Below, in pieces: positions 6,557 to 15,772 of a DNA stretch of 64,000 nucleotides (the stretch's first letter is position 1; each line of letters starts with the position of its first letter). The notes beneath the pieces were generated by a model. The model worked only from the letters and a program-made list of their open reading frames with translations. It was not told where the DNA came from and made no database searches. The position numbers and the translations under genes were made by a program. This DNA comes from Acidobacteriota bacterium (lineage in GTDB: Bacteria; Acidobacteriota; Terriglobia; Terriglobales; SCQP01): contig DAHVCP010000073.1 in assembly GCA_027314025.1 (NCBI GenBank), positions 1 through 64,000 of the forward strand, written 5' to 3'.

Positions 6557-9514
6557 ATGGATGGCGAAGCCATTCGCGTGCGCGGCGCGCGGCAGCACAA
6601 CCTGAAGGGCGTTGACTGCGATATCCCCCTGAACCGCCTGACGGTGGTCACCGGCGTCTCCGGCTCGGGCAAGAGCAGCCTGGCCTTCGACACGCTCTAC
6701 GCCGAGGGCCAGCGCCGCTACGTCGAATCGCTCTCCGCCTACGCCCGGCAGTTTTTGGAGCGAATGGAGAAGCCGGCGGTGGACGCCATCGAGGGCATTA
6801 CGCCGGCGGTGGCTATCCGGCAGAAAAACGCCACGCGCAATCCCCGCTCCACGGTGGCGACGGCGACGGAAATCTACGATTACCTGCGCCTGCTGTTTGC
6901 CCGGGCGGGAGAAACCATCTGCCCCGACTGCGGCATCGCCGCCAAACCCGACACGGTGGATGAGGTCGCCGCCACGCTGCTGGCGGAGGACAGCGGGCGG
7001 CGCGCCTACGTGCTGTTCCCGCTGCCCCCGGCCGCGCCGCCGGCGGCGGACGGTTCCCGGCGCAAGCGCAAGAAAGCGGCGGCGCCCGCCGCGGCCATCC
7101 CGACCGAGGCCCTGGCCGACCTGCGGCGGCGCGGTTTCCCGCGGCTCTATCAGCCGGCGGCGGAGGTTGGCGAGGGCGGCAACGACGGGGGCGGCGACGG
7201 CGGCAAGATGGTCGAGTTCGCCGCGCCGGAGTCGCTGCTGGAGCTGGATTTTTCCCGTCCGGTCTTCGCCGTCGCCGACCGCCTGGTGGTGGATACGGCG
7301 GAGCGGGGGCGATTGGTGGAGGCGATCGAGACCGCCTACCGCGAAAGCGGTGAAGCGCGTTTCGAGTTTCCCGCCGCCGACGGCCGCCCCGGCGGCTTCC
7401 GCCGCTTCAGCGCCGGCTTTGAATGCCGCAACTGCGGCCGCAAGTTCGCCACGCCGGAACCGCGGCTGTTTTCCTTCAACAATCCCTTCGGCGCCTGTCC
7501 CCGCTGCCAAGGCTTCGGCAACATTTTGGACCTCGACTGGGAACGCATCATTCCCAACCCGGGCCGCAGCCTGGCGGAAGGCGCCATTGACCCCTGGACC
7601 AAGCCGCGCTATCGCGCCTGGGGCCAGGAGATGCGCCGGCATGCCGCGGCGGCGGGCGTTCCCCTGGACACGCCCTGGGGCGAATTGACAGCGGTGCAGC
7701 GGCGCTTGGTGCAGGAAGGCGGCGGCGATTTTGCCGGCGTGCGCGGCTTTTTCGCCTTGCTGGAGCGGAAAAAATATAAGCTCCATGTCCGCGTCTTCCT
7801 CAGCCGCTACCGCACCACCGCCGTCTGCCCCGCCTGCCACGGCGCGCGGCTGCGGCCGGAGGCGCTGCAAGTGCAGTTGCGCGGACCCGCCGCGCCGGGC
7901 GCCGCCGTGCCGGGCCGCACCGCCTGGCGGCGCATTGACCAAGTCTGCGCCCTCACCGCCGCCGAAGCGCAAACCTGGATCGGCGGCTTGGAGCTGGCGC
8001 CGGAGGCGGCGGCCATCGCCGCCCCGGTACGCGCCGAGATCGCGCGGCGGCTGGATTTCCTGCTGAAAGTCGGGCTAGATTATCTGACCTTGGACCGTCT
8101 GGCGGCCACGCTCTCCGGCGGCGAATCGCAGCGCATCCAGTTGGCCTCTTGCCTCGGCTCCGGCTTGGTCGGGTCGCTGTATGTGCTGGATGAGCCTTCG
8201 ATCGGACTGCACAGCCGCGACACCCACCGCCTGATCGGCATCCTCAACGACCTGCGCGATCTGGGCAATACCGTCTTGGTCGTCGAGCATGACGCCCAGG
8301 TGATGCGGGCGGCGGATCATATTTTGGACCTGGGCCCGGCGGCGGGCGAAGGCGGCGGCCGGCTGGTGGCGGCGGGCACGCCGTTTCAAATCGCCGCCGA
8401 CCCCGCCTCGCGCACCGGGCGCTTCCTGAGCGGCACGGAAGCCGTCACCATTCCCGCCCAGCGGCGTCCGCCCGGCAAGCATCGCATCGAGATCCGCGGC
8501 GCCCGCGCCCGCAACCTGAAAGGCTTCGACGCCACCCTTCCCCTCGGCCTGTTAGTCGCCATCACCGGCGTCTCCGGCTCCGGCAAGAGCACGCTGGTGC
8601 ATGAGGTGCTGTATCGCGGCTGGGAAGTCGCGCAGCGCAACGGCGTCCCGGCGGGCGCCGACGCCATCACCGGCTTGGATTGGGTGCGGGAAATGGTGCT
8701 GGTGGATCAAAGCCCTATCGGCCGCACGCCGCGCTCCAACCCGGTCACCTATTTGAAGGCCTTCGACGGCATCCGCGCCCTGCTGGCGGAAACGCCATTG
8801 GCCCGCCGCCACGGCTTTGGCCCGGGCAGCTTTTCCTTCAATGTCGCCGGCGGCCGCTGTGACGCCTGCGAGGGGCAGGGAACCGTGGCGGTGGAGATGC
8901 AGTTTTTGGCCGACGTCGAGCTGCCCTGCGAGGAATGCGACGGCCGACGCTTCAAGCCGGAGGTTTTGGAAGTCACCTGGCGGGACAAGAACGTCCATCA
9001 GATTCTGCAACTCACGGTGCAGGAAGCGCAGCGGTTTTTCGCCGGCCATGCCAAGATCACCCGCCCCTTGGAATTGTTGGAGCGCGTCGGCTTGGGCTAT
9101 CTCCGCCTGGGCCAGTCCGCGACCACGCTGTCCGGAGGCGAGGCGCAGCGCGTGAAGCTGGCGGCCCATCTAGCGCGGCCGGAGTCGGCGCGCGGCGTGC
9201 TGTTTCTCCTCGATGAGCCCACCACCGGCCTGCACTTGGCCGACATCGAGGTGCTGCTAGACACGCTGCGGCAATTGATCGAGGCGGGCGGCAGCGTGAT
9301 CGTCATTGAGCACAATTTAGACGTGATCCAGGCGGCGGATTGGATTTTGGACCTGGGGCCGGAAGGCGGCGAACTGGGCGGGCGGCTGCTGGCGGTGGGT
9401 CCGCCGGAAGCTATCGCGGCCGACGCCAACTCGCTGACCGGCCGGTATCTGCGCGCACACTTGGCCTCCCGCGCCGCACCCGTGGCGCGCGGCAAGCGAA
9501 CGGCGCGAAAATAG
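6557..9514 (+). CDS. uvrA: Excinuclease ABC subunit A
   Basis: This is the damage-recognition ATPase of nucleotide excision repair; it loads UvrB at lesions. The 985-residue product has both ABC cassettes: Walker A GVSGSGKS at 33-40 and 671-678, and signatures LSGGESQR near 519 and LSGGEAQR near 858, each followed by LDEP. Zinc-binding cysteines are visible at 122/125, 290/293 with 314/317, and 768/771 with 791/794. It is slightly longer than usual (about 940) because of a Pro/Ala/Lys-rich insert around 155-185 in the insertion domain. ATG 6557 is preferred over the in-frame TTG at 6524, which overlaps the -10 hexamer. The next gene begins 5 bp after the stop. Confidence 0.97.
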   Translation: MDGEAIRVRGARQHNLKGVDCDIPLNRLTVVTGVSGSGKSSLAFDTLYAEGQRRYVESLSAYARQFLERMEKPAVDAIEGITPAVAIRQKNATRNPRSTVATATEIYDYLRLLFARAGETICPDCGIAAKPDTVDEVAATLLAEDSGRRAYVLFPLPPAAPPAADGSRRKRKKAAAPAAAIPTEALADLRRRGFPRLYQPAAEVGEGGNDGGGDGGKMVEFAAPESLLELDFSRPVFAVADRLVVDTAERGRLVEAIETAYRESGEARFEFPAADGRPGGFRRFSAGFECRNCGRKFATPEPRLFSFNNPFGACPRCQGFGNILDLDWERIIPNPGRSLAEGAIDPWTKPRYRAWGQEMRRHAAAAGVPLDTPWGELTAVQRRLVQEGGGDFAGVRGFFALLERKKYKLHVRVFLSRYRTTAVCPACHGARLRPEALQVQLRGPAAPGAAVPGRTAWRRIDQVCALTAAEAQTWIGGLELAPEAAAIAAPVRAEIARRLDFLLKVGLDYLTLDRLAATLSGGESQRIQLASCLGSGLVGSLYVLDEPSIGLHSRDTHRLIGILNDLRDLGNTVLVVEHDAQVMRAADHILDLGPAAGEGGGRLVAAGTPFQIAADPASRTGRFLSGTEAVTIPAQRRPPGKHRIEIRGARARNLKGFDATLPLGLLVAITGVSGSGKSTLVHEVLYRGWEVAQRNGVPAGADAITGLDWVREMVLVDQSPIGRTPRSNPVTYLKAFDGIRALLAETPLARRHGFGPGSFSFNVAGGRCDACEGQGTVAVEMQFLADVELPCEECDGRRFKPEVLEVTWRDKNVHQILQLTVQEAQRFFAGHAKITRPLELLERVGLGYLRLGQSATTLSGGEAQRVKLAAHLARPESARGVLFLLDEPTTGLHLADIEVLLDTLRQLIEAGGSVIVIEHNLDVIQAADWILDLGPEGGELGGRLLAVGPPEAIAADANSLTGRYLRAHLASRAAPVARGKRTARK

Positions 9515-9519
9515 GGCCG

Positions 9520-10884
9520 ATGGTAGGTTGCTGGCTGTTAGCGGCAATGCTGGCGCTGGTCCCGGCGGCGGGCCGGCCGCGGCACCGTGGAAACATGGGC
9601 GCTAGCGCGCAGGCGGGTCACGCCGGCGCGCAGCCGCGACGCCCCGGCGCGCAAGCGCATCAACATTTGCCGCAGCCGGGCGCGCATCTGGATGCATTGG
9701 CGCAGGCCCAGGCGGCCCTGGGCCGAAACGATTTTGCCGCCGCCGTGCAAACGCTGCGGCGCTTCCTGGCCGGCCATCCGCCGGCGCCGGCGCGGGCGCA
9801 GGGCCAGTTGTTTCTTGGTTACGCCGAAGCCGCGCTGGGGCATCCCCATCGCGCCGCCGCCGCCTACCAGGCGGGCCTGAAGGCCGCGCCCAAGCATTTC
9901 GCCGCGCAACTCAACCTCGGCGTGCTCTTGCTGCAACTGCATCAGCCCGCGGCGGCGCTGGCCCCGCTGCGCGCGGCGGCGGCCTTGCAGCCCAAGAACG
10001 CCAAGCCTTGGTTCGAACTGGGCCGCGCGCGGCAGGCGCTGGGACAAAGCGCCGCCGCCATCGCCGCCTACCGCCAATCCGCCGCCCTGGATCCCGGTTC
10101 CGGCGCCGCCGCCTACAATGCCGGCGTGCTGCTCTTGCAGGCGGGTGACAATGCCGCGGCGGCGCGGGAACTGGCGGCGGCCGCGAGCCAACAGCCCAAG
10201 AACGCGCCGGTGCAGCTGGCCCTGGCCGACGCCTACGCCCGCGCCCGGCAATGGCCGCGGGCGGAAGCCGCGCTCCGCGCCTACCTCGCCCTGCGGCCCG
10301 CCGATGCCGCCGCCCAGCGCCGGCTGGCGGCGATGCTGGTGCGCCAGCACCATTCCGCCGCCGCGCGGCGGCAGCTCGCCGCCGAGCTGCAGCGCAATCC
10401 CAGCGACGAGACCGCCCGGCAAGAGCTGGCGGAATTGCAAATGGAAGCCCATCAGTACGCCGCCGCGGCGGACAACTTTGCCCAATTGGCCCACGCCCGG
10501 CCCGCCTCGCCGCGGCGGCAGTACCAATGGGGCCATGCCCTGCTGCTGGCCGGCCAGGAAGCGCAGGCGGCGCCGCCGTTGGGAGTGGCCGTGCGCCTGG
10601 CGCCCAAGATGGCCCCGGCCTGGCGGGACCTGGGCTTTGCCGAGTACCAGACCAAGCAATATCCGGCGGCGCTGGATGCGCTGAACCGCTATGCCGCGCT
10701 GGCCGGCGCCAGCGGGCCGGTGGAGTTCCTGCGGGCGATTTGTTGGGATCACTTGCACCATTACCATCGCGCCATCCAGCAATACGAGGCGTTTCTGGCC
10801 GCCGATCACGGGCGGCATTACAACGAGGACTTCAAGGCGCGGCATCGCCTGATCACGCTGCGCCTCATCGTCCAGGGGCATTGA
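9520..10884 (+). CDS. Secreted or periplasmic TPR-repeat protein
   Basis: A 454-residue protein with an N-terminal hydrophobic export signal (VGCWLLAAMLALVPAAG), an Ala/Gln/His-rich linker (about 25-65), and then roughly ten tetratricopeptide repeats. Recurring helical pairs include FLGYAEAALGHPHRAAAAYQ, LNLGVLLLQLHQPAAALAPL and FELGRARQALGQSAAAIAAY. TPR arrays act as protein-docking scaffolds; the partner is unknown. The frame is open upstream into uvrA, but that text is shadow; ATG 9520 lies 5 bp after the uvrA stop. It may be co-transcribed with uvrA and with the secreted proteins that follow. Confidence 0.85.
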   Translation: MVGCWLLAAMLALVPAAGRPRHRGNMGASAQAGHAGAQPRRPGAQAHQHLPQPGAHLDALAQAQAALGRNDFAAAVQTLRRFLAGHPPAPARAQGQLFLGYAEAALGHPHRAAAAYQAGLKAAPKHFAAQLNLGVLLLQLHQPAAALAPLRAAAALQPKNAKPWFELGRARQALGQSAAAIAAYRQSAALDPGSGAAAYNAGVLLLQAGDNAAAARELAAAASQQPKNAPVQLALADAYARARQWPRAEAALRAYLALRPADAAAQRRLAAMLVRQHHSAAARRQLAAELQRNPSDETARQELAELQMEAHQYAAAADNFAQLAHARPASPRRQYQWGHALLLAGQEAQAAPPLGVAVRLAPKMAPAWRDLGFAEYQTKQYPAALDALNRYAALAGASGPVEFLRAICWDHLHHYHRAIQQYEAFLAADHGRHYNEDFKARHRLITLRLIVQGH

Positions 10885-10975
10885 GGAGCAAACGGTGAAG
10901 GCTCGGCGCATCCAGCGTGGGGGAAACAAGGAGACGCAGCGGGACGCGCTCCGCCGGCATCGCAGACAGGCGGAG

Positions 10976-11482
10976 ATGAAGACCGCGAGCCTGCTGACCG
11001 TGCTGCTTTTGGCGCTGCCCCTTTGGGCCCACCCCAGCTATGCGGAGCTCCAAGCCAAGGCGGCCAAGGCGCATGGCCACAAACGCGCGGAGTTGCTGGC
11101 CCAGTTGGCCGCTAGGGACTTCGCGCGCGCGCGCCGCAGTTTTGAGGCCAGCCAATCCTTGCCCGGCCATCGCGATCTGAAGCGGCTGGCGCGGCACGGC
11201 GCGGAAAGCATGCAGCTGCTGCGCGCCGAGGCGGGGCGCGGCAAGCGCGACGGCATGCGCCATGTGGAAATTCGCTTTCAGCGCATCAGCTATGGGCTCA
11301 GAGGCCTGCGGCAAGAGGCTGGTTTTTCCGATCAGCCCGCCATCGGCGCGGTGCAGCGCCGTTACGCCCGCTGGCGCCGGACGTTGCTGGAGTGGCTGTT
11401 CGCGCGCAAAAAGAATGGCCACCTGATCCTTACGCCAAACTTCGGGGGCCCGCATCGCGGGAACCCGAATCGGAGACAATAG
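10976..11482 (+). CDS. Secreted hypothetical protein
   Basis: A 168-residue protein with a clear signal peptide (MKTASLLTVLLLALPLWAHPS). The mature part is short, basic and helical (AELQAKAAKAHGHKRAELLAQLAARDFARAR). ATG 10976 is chosen because CGGAG lies just upstream and the signal peptide begins there. The family is not recognised. It and the next gene encode similar-sized secreted basic helical proteins and may act together. Confidence 0.65.
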   Translation: MKTASLLTVLLLALPLWAHPSYAELQAKAAKAHGHKRAELLAQLAARDFARARRSFEASQSLPGHRDLKRLARHGAESMQLLRAEAGRGKRDGMRHVEIRFQRISYGLRGLRQEAGFSDQPAIGAVQRRYARWRRTLLEWLFARKKNGHLILTPNFGGPHRGNPNRRQ

Positions 11483-11486
11483 TCGC

Positions 11487-12110
11487 ATGCGATGGAGCGC
11501 GACGCTGGTCCTGCTGGCGGCCGTGGGCCTGGGGGCCGCGCCGCCGTTGCGCGCGCAACTGCCCGGCCGCGATCCTTTGACCCGCGGCGAGGCCAACGCC
11601 ATCCGCAGCGCCGCCGGCAACCCCGGCAAGCGAGTGAAACTGCTGCTGAAGTTCGCCGGCCAGCGCCTTAGCCGCCTGCAATCGCTGCAAGCCTCCCATC
11701 TGCCCGGCCGCCGCAGCACCATGCACCTGATGCTGCGGCAATACCGCGAGATCCTGAACGAACTGGACGATAACTTCGACACCTGGATGTCGGGCCGGCG
11801 TACCTCGGAGATGAGTGGGCCGCCCAAGCTGAAAAAGCCGCTGCACCAGGCCATCAAGGCGGAGCGGGGCTTTTTGACCACGCTGGCCGCCGTGCGCAAG
11901 CATTCCACCCCGGCCGAGCTCCGCACCTACCGTTTTGCCCTCAGCGACGCCCAGGACGCCACCCGCAGCCACATCAAGGACGCCCAGGACGATTGGGCGG
12001 AAATTCAGCACCGCCAGGCGGAACAGAAGGCGGCGAAAAAGAAGCACAAGCATTTCCCCTTCTTCGCCGCGCTGTCGCCGTCGCCGCGGCGGATGCCCCT
12101 CCATGCGTGA
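11487..12110 (+). CDS. Secreted hypothetical protein
   Basis: A 207-residue protein with a signal peptide (SATLVLLAAVGLGAAPPLRA) and a basic, helical mature part containing KRVKLLLKFAGQRLSRLQSL and HLMLRQYREILNELDDNFDTW; the end is Lys/His-rich. No known domain is recognised. GACAAT sits exactly 6 nt before ATG 11487 (11475-11480), so a leaderless internal transcript is possible in addition to read-through from upstream. The last 8 bp overlap the SprT-like gene. Confidence 0.7.
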   Translation: MRWSATLVLLAAVGLGAAPPLRAQLPGRDPLTRGEANAIRSAAGNPGKRVKLLLKFAGQRLSRLQSLQASHLPGRRSTMHLMLRQYREILNELDDNFDTWMSGRRTSEMSGPPKLKKPLHQAIKAERGFLTTLAAVRKHSTPAELRTYRFALSDAQDATRSHIKDAQDDWAEIQHRQAEQKAAKKKHKHFPFFAALSPSPRRMPLHA

Positions 12111-12786
12111 TCTGGAAGCCACCTTTTTGGCGGTGTTCCGGGAGGTGAAGCCGCGCACGCCGCCGCCGCCGATGCAGATCGAGTTCTATCCCTTCACGCG
12201 CATGAACAGCACCATCCGCCGCCGCGATGGCGTGCTGAAGGTGCGGCTCAGCGATCTGCTGGAGGCGGCGCCCGAGCCGGTCATCGAGGCGCTGGCCCAA
12301 ATCCTCCTGCGCAAGCTCTACGGCCGGCCCGTGCCGGAATTGTTCCGCGCCCGCTATCGCCGCTTCGCCGGGCGCAAGGAGATCGCCGCCAAGGCCCAAC
12401 TGGTCGGCCAAATCCGCGGCCGCAAACGGCTCCAGCCGCCGGCGGGCCGGCACCATGACTTAGAGGCCATTTTCGAGGACCTGAACCAGCGGTTTTTTTA
12501 TGGCCTGATGGCGCGGCCGGATTTGGGCTGGGCGCCGCGGGCGGCGCGCCGCCATTTGGGCCACTACGACCCGGCGCACAATGCCATCCTCATCAGCCGC
12601 GTCTTCGATTCTCCCCGCGTGCCCCGCATTGCCCTCGAGTACGTCCTCTATCACGAGATGCTGCACTTGAAGTACCCCATCAAAATGAAGGGCAGCCGCC
12701 GCTGCGTGCATTCGCCGGAGTTCCAGGCCGAGGAGCGGCGCTTCCCCGAGTGGCAGGCCGCCGAAGCGATGCTGAAGGCGCTCTGA
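12103..12786 (+). CDS. SprT-like zinc metallopeptidase
   Basis: A 227-residue protein. The second half carries an SprT-type zinc site: H184-E185-M-L-H188 (YHEMLHLKYP), followed by HSPEFQAEERRFPEW with a possible third ligand. The preceding DLEAIFEDLNQRFFYGLM and HYDPAHNAILISRVFD segments match SprT-like proteins. Such proteins act as cytosolic peptidases or in protein-DNA crosslink processing; the role here is unknown. The start overlaps the preceding stop by 8 bp, pointing to coupled translation. There is no signal peptide, unlike the two genes before it. Confidence 0.8.
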   Translation: MRDLEATFLAVFREVKPRTPPPPMQIEFYPFTRMNSTIRRRDGVLKVRLSDLLEAAPEPVIEALAQILLRKLYGRPVPELFRARYRRFAGRKEIAAKAQLVGQIRGRKRLQPPAGRHHDLEAIFEDLNQRFFYGLMARPDLGWAPRAARRHLGHYDPAHNAILISRVFDSPRVPRIALEYVLYHEMLHLKYPIKMKGSRRCVHSPEFQAEERRFPEWQAAEAMLKAL

Positions 12787-12855
12787 CGCCGGTGGCGGCG
12801 GCCCGAATGCTGGGCTGCCGTGAGCTGCTCTCCGAGCACCTGACCCATGGCTAAT

Positions 12856-13087
12856 CGCGGGGGCCGCGCCTTTTGCCCGGGGGGCAAAGCAGGTGCGGGA
12901 AGGCCGCGAAACTCCCAGTGCGCCGACGGCGCACGCGAGAACGCCGCGGCCCGCCCCCGGCAAGCGAAGCGGCGCGGCTCCAGCGACGCGCCAGCTGGGC
13001 TGGGGCGGGCTGGGGTCTCCGGCCCAGCCGACGCGCAAGCGGGACGCCCCGCCGCAGGCGGGGCCGGGGCCCGCGCCAAGCGATCGG
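12856..13087 (+). repeat. Composite hairpin repeat, full copy
   Basis: The gap 12787-13207 has no gene but holds one long member of a dispersed family. It opens with CGCGGGGGCCGCGCC and a TTTGCCC/GGGCAAA hairpin. Next comes GTGCGCCGACGGCGCAC (12918-12934). It closes with the AAGCGGGAC...GGGGCCCGCGCC hairpin at 13037-13087. The same order of elements occurs at 14578, 20967 and 34061. Confidence 0.8.
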
Positions 13088-13207
13088 ATTGAGGGCATTG
13101 TGATCCGCAATCCATTTCGCTAACCAGAGCGCCTGCGGCGCTGGAACTTGCCGCCGCGTTGCGCCATGATGGAGGCACACGGGCCAGCGGGCCCAAGGGG
13201 GTCTGCA

Positions 13208-14425
13208 ATGCGGCATCTCTCATCTCTTTTGCGCCAACCCGGAGGCGCGCCAGGTGCAGTCTCGTCGCGCGCCGCTGACCAGCGGCGTCCGCCGGCCGCG
13301 GCGCCCTGGAGCGGGCGTCCGCGCCGCGCCGCGGGTGGCCGGGTCTTGATGGCGCTGCTCGCCCTTGGCTTGGCCGCCGCGGTGGCGCTGCCGGCGGCCG
13401 CCCAGCAGCCCAACCCCAACGGGCCGATCATCATTCCTAAGAAGGCCCCCACCGCGCCGCAGCCTCCTCCCCCGCCTCCGCCGAAAACCAAGGCGACGAA
13501 CCCGGAGTACAACTTCAAGGTCAATGTTCCGGAAGTGGCGCTGCCGGTCACGGTGGAAACCAACGGCGGCGCCTTCATCGGCCATCTGCACAAGAACAAT
13601 TTCCGCGTTTTGGAAAACGGCGTGCCGCAGCAGATTGACAAAGTGAGCTATACCAGCGACGCGCCGATCACCGTCGTCATGCTGGTCGAGTTCCGCAGCC
13701 AGTGGTGGCCGTTCATCTACCGCATCCTGGAGGCCAGCTACAGTTTCGCCCAGCAGCTCCAGAAGCAGGACTGGATGGCGCTGGTCACCTACGCCCTGCG
13801 TCCGCACATCGTCGTGGACTTCACCCACAATCGCCAGGCCCTCTACTCCGGACTCAATCAGCAGCAAATTCCCGGCTTCAGTGAAGCCGATCTCTACGAT
13901 TCCCTGGCGTTCGTCATTCATCGCATGAACGGCATCAAAGGGCGAAAAGTCATCGTCTTGATCACCGATGGGCTGAATACGTTCAGCCATTTGAACTTCG
14001 ATCAAGTCACGAAGATCGTCGCCGATGCCCATAACGTCTCCATCTTTCCCGTCAGCATCGCCTGGCCCTTGCGGCAATACCTCCAGGAAAACGGCATGAT
14101 GGGCACCATGCAGGACATGAATTACATCGTGGGCGACAATCAGCTCCGCTATTGGGCCAAGCTCACCGGCGGCCGCTTCTATGAGCCCCGCTTCGAGGGC
14201 GCGTTTCCCGATGTATTCCAGGACATTTCGGCGGCGGTGCGCAACGAATACGTCGTGTACTACCGCTCCACGGACCGCAAGCTGGACGGCAGCTTCCGCA
14301 AGGTCAAGGTGTCCGTGGTAGCGCCCAATGGCAAGCCGCTCAAGGTGGTCAACGAGAAGGGCAAGACGCTGAAGTATAAAGTCATCGCCAAGAACGGTTA
14401 CTACGCTCCCCACGCGGTGCAATAG
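13208..14425 (+). CDS. VWA-domain protein, acidobacterial secreted type
   Basis: A 405-residue exported protein. It starts with a long basic leader and a hydrophobic segment (LMALLALGLAAAVALPAAAQ), then a Pro-rich linker (PPPPPPK), then a beta-rich domain (FKVNVPEVALPVTVETNGG, FRVLENGVPQQIDKV) leading into a von Willebrand A fold (VVMLVEFRSQ... VIVLITDGLNTFSHLNFDQV). This architecture matches the VWFA-related domain family expanded in Acidobacteria; its function is generally unknown (adhesion or protein-protein binding). The first Asp of the MIDAS motif is not evident (VEFRS instead of DxSxS), so metal binding is doubtful. ATG 13208 is favoured by AAGGGGG about 8 nt upstream; ATG 13349 is an alternative. 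Confidence 0.85.
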   Translation: MRHLSSLLRQPGGAPGAVSSRAADQRRPPAAAPWSGRPRRAAGGRVLMALLALGLAAAVALPAAAQQPNPNGPIIIPKKAPTAPQPPPPPPPKTKATNPEYNFKVNVPEVALPVTVETNGGAFIGHLHKNNFRVLENGVPQQIDKVSYTSDAPITVVMLVEFRSQWWPFIYRILEASYSFAQQLQKQDWMALVTYALRPHIVVDFTHNRQALYSGLNQQQIPGFSEADLYDSLAFVIHRMNGIKGRKVIVLITDGLNTFSHLNFDQVTKIVADAHNVSIFPVSIAWPLRQYLQENGMMGTMQDMNYIVGDNQLRYWAKLTGGRFYEPRFEGAFPDVFQDISAAVRNEYVVYYRSTDRKLDGSFRKVKVSVVAPNGKPLKVVNEKGKTLKYKVIAKNGYYAPHAVQ

Positions 14426-14577
14426 GGCAATGCGCGGGGGCCGGCGGCGCAGCCGCGCTGGCGCCCGGACTCATCCGTAGGCCGCCGCGGTCCCGCCACA
14501 GCGCTGGCCGGTTGCTGCGGCTCCGTTCTTCTCGGGACCTGCCTTCGGGCTGACGGTTCTCGCGGCGGTCGCCTATA

Positions 14578-14893
14578 CGCGGGGGCCGCGCCGTTTGCCC
14601 GGGGGGCAAAGCAGGTGCGGGAAGGCCGCGAAACTCCCAGTGCGCCGACGGCGCACGCGAGAACGCCGCGGCCCGCCCCCGGCAAGAGAAGCGGCGCGGC
14701 CCCCAGCGACGCGCAAGCGGGGCAACGCCCCGCGCCAAGCAACAGCCGGGCCGGGCCACGGGTTCCCGGCCCAGCTGGGCGCGTAAGCGGCGCTCCGCGC
14801 CGCGCCAATCAGAGCGGGACGCCCCGCCAGCGGCGGGGCCGGGGCCCGCGCCTATCAATCGTTTTCGGTGTTCGCGTACCGGTGTTCGCGACC
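14578..14893 (+). repeat. Composite hairpin repeat and 14-bp tandem repeat
   Basis: The gap 14426-15059 contains no gene. 14578-14860 is a full composite copy, nearly identical to 12856 over its first 120 bp. It includes GTGCGCCGACGGCGCAC at 14640-14656, a short GCGGCGC/GCGCCGC hairpin unit at about 14785-14810, and the closing hairpin at 14812-14860. Immediately after, 14866-14893 is two tandem 14-bp units (CGGTGTTCGCG plus 3 nt). The rest, to 15059, shows nothing recognisable. Confidence 0.75.
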
Positions 14894-15059
14894 GGACAGC
14901 CGCGTCCCAAAAGCGAACGCTGCCGCCATCCCCCGCTGCGCTTAACTCCTTGATTTTCCAGCGCCCGGCTTTGGGCGGCGGCGTGCATGCATTCTGGCTA
15001 TGGCCCGGCTCGCCAATTCCGCCGCGAATGGCGTCCCGGCGCAGCTCCCAGCCGCCGCC

Positions 15060-15494
15060 TCAATCGCGAAAAGGGTCGCGAATGCGCAGCCCCCGGAAGC
15101 GGCGGAAGTCGCGGTCGGCGGTGACCAGTTCGGAGACGCCATGTTCGATGCACAGCGCGGCGATGTGGGCATCGTGCAACAAGCTCCCGGTGGCGCCGGA
15201 ATCGCGCAGGACCTGCTCCAGCACGTCCAAATGACGTTCGGTTTCGGTCAACAGCAAAAGGCTGGGGGACGCGGTGATCGCGCGCAGGTCGGATTGCGCG
15301 ATGGACATCGGCAGCGGCGACCGCAAGGCGCGGGGATGAGTGGCCACGCGCAGGAACTCATAAATGCAGGGCCAGGGGATGGCCCACGGCGCGGGTCCGT
15401 TGGCCAGCGATTGCAGCAGGTCCAGCGCCGTCTCCCGTCGCGGACTGGCGCGGTCCTCGGCGTAGATCAAGATGTTGGTGTCCAGGGCCCGCAT
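15060..15494 (-). CDS. vapC: VapC-type PIN-domain toxin
   Basis: A 144-residue PIN-domain ribonuclease. The acidic active-site residues are visible: D5 (MRALDTNILIYA), E in IYEFLRVA, D in LLHDAHIAALC and D in LVTADRDF. The family cuts specific RNAs, often tRNA or rRNA, when not bound by its antitoxin. The start lies 2 bp after the antitoxin stop, so translation is coupled. Confidence 0.9.
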   Translation of the reverse strand: MRALDTNILIYAEDRASPRRETALDLLQSLANGPAPWAIPWPCIYEFLRVATHPRALRSPLPMSIAQSDLRAITASPSLLLLTETERHLDVLEQVLRDSGATGSLLHDAHIAALCIEHGVSELVTADRDFRRFRGLRIRDPFRD

Positions 15495-15496
15495 GG

Positions 15497-15742
15497 CTAC
15501 CGTCGGCCATCGAAAATGTCAAACAGAACCTCACGATTGGCCAAGTCGTCCCACGTCAGCCCCGGCGCCGGCTCGCTGCTCCAGCCCTGCAATTTGAGCC
15601 TGTATTTGCCGGGCGCGCTGGGCCCTAGGCCCTGGCGCAGCGCCTCGTTGGCCACGCTTTGGAAGCTGCGGCCCTGCTCCGCCGCGCGCCGCTTTAATTG
15701 CCGGAACAGAACGTCATCAATCATCAATGTGGTGCGTGGCAT
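15497..15742 (-). CDS. vapB: VapB-type ribbon-helix-helix antitoxin
   Basis: An 81-residue protein starting MPRTTLMIDDVLFRQLKRRAAEQGRSFQSVANEALRQGL, a typical ribbon-helix-helix DNA-binding N-terminus. The C-terminal half (PGLTWDDLANREVLFDIFD) would wrap the toxin. ATG 15742 is chosen because the RHS strand begins there; the upstream in-frame extension overlaps the divergent permease gene. Only 30 bp separate it from the permease start, so VapB binding to its own operator could also affect that gene. TACACT lies 7 nt before the start (plus-strand 15750-15755). Confidence 0.85.
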   Translation of the reverse strand: MPRTTLMIDDVLFRQLKRRAAEQGRSFQSVANEALRQGLGPSAPGKYRLKLQGWSSEPAPGLTWDDLANREVLFDIFDGRR

Positions 15743-15772
15743 GCATAAAAGTGTATCACTTGGAGCATATAT

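Noticed and set aside
9340-9519. 60-codon upstream extension of the TPR gene inside uvrA
   Set aside because: It is out-of-frame uvrA sequence; the signal peptide begins at ATG 9520.
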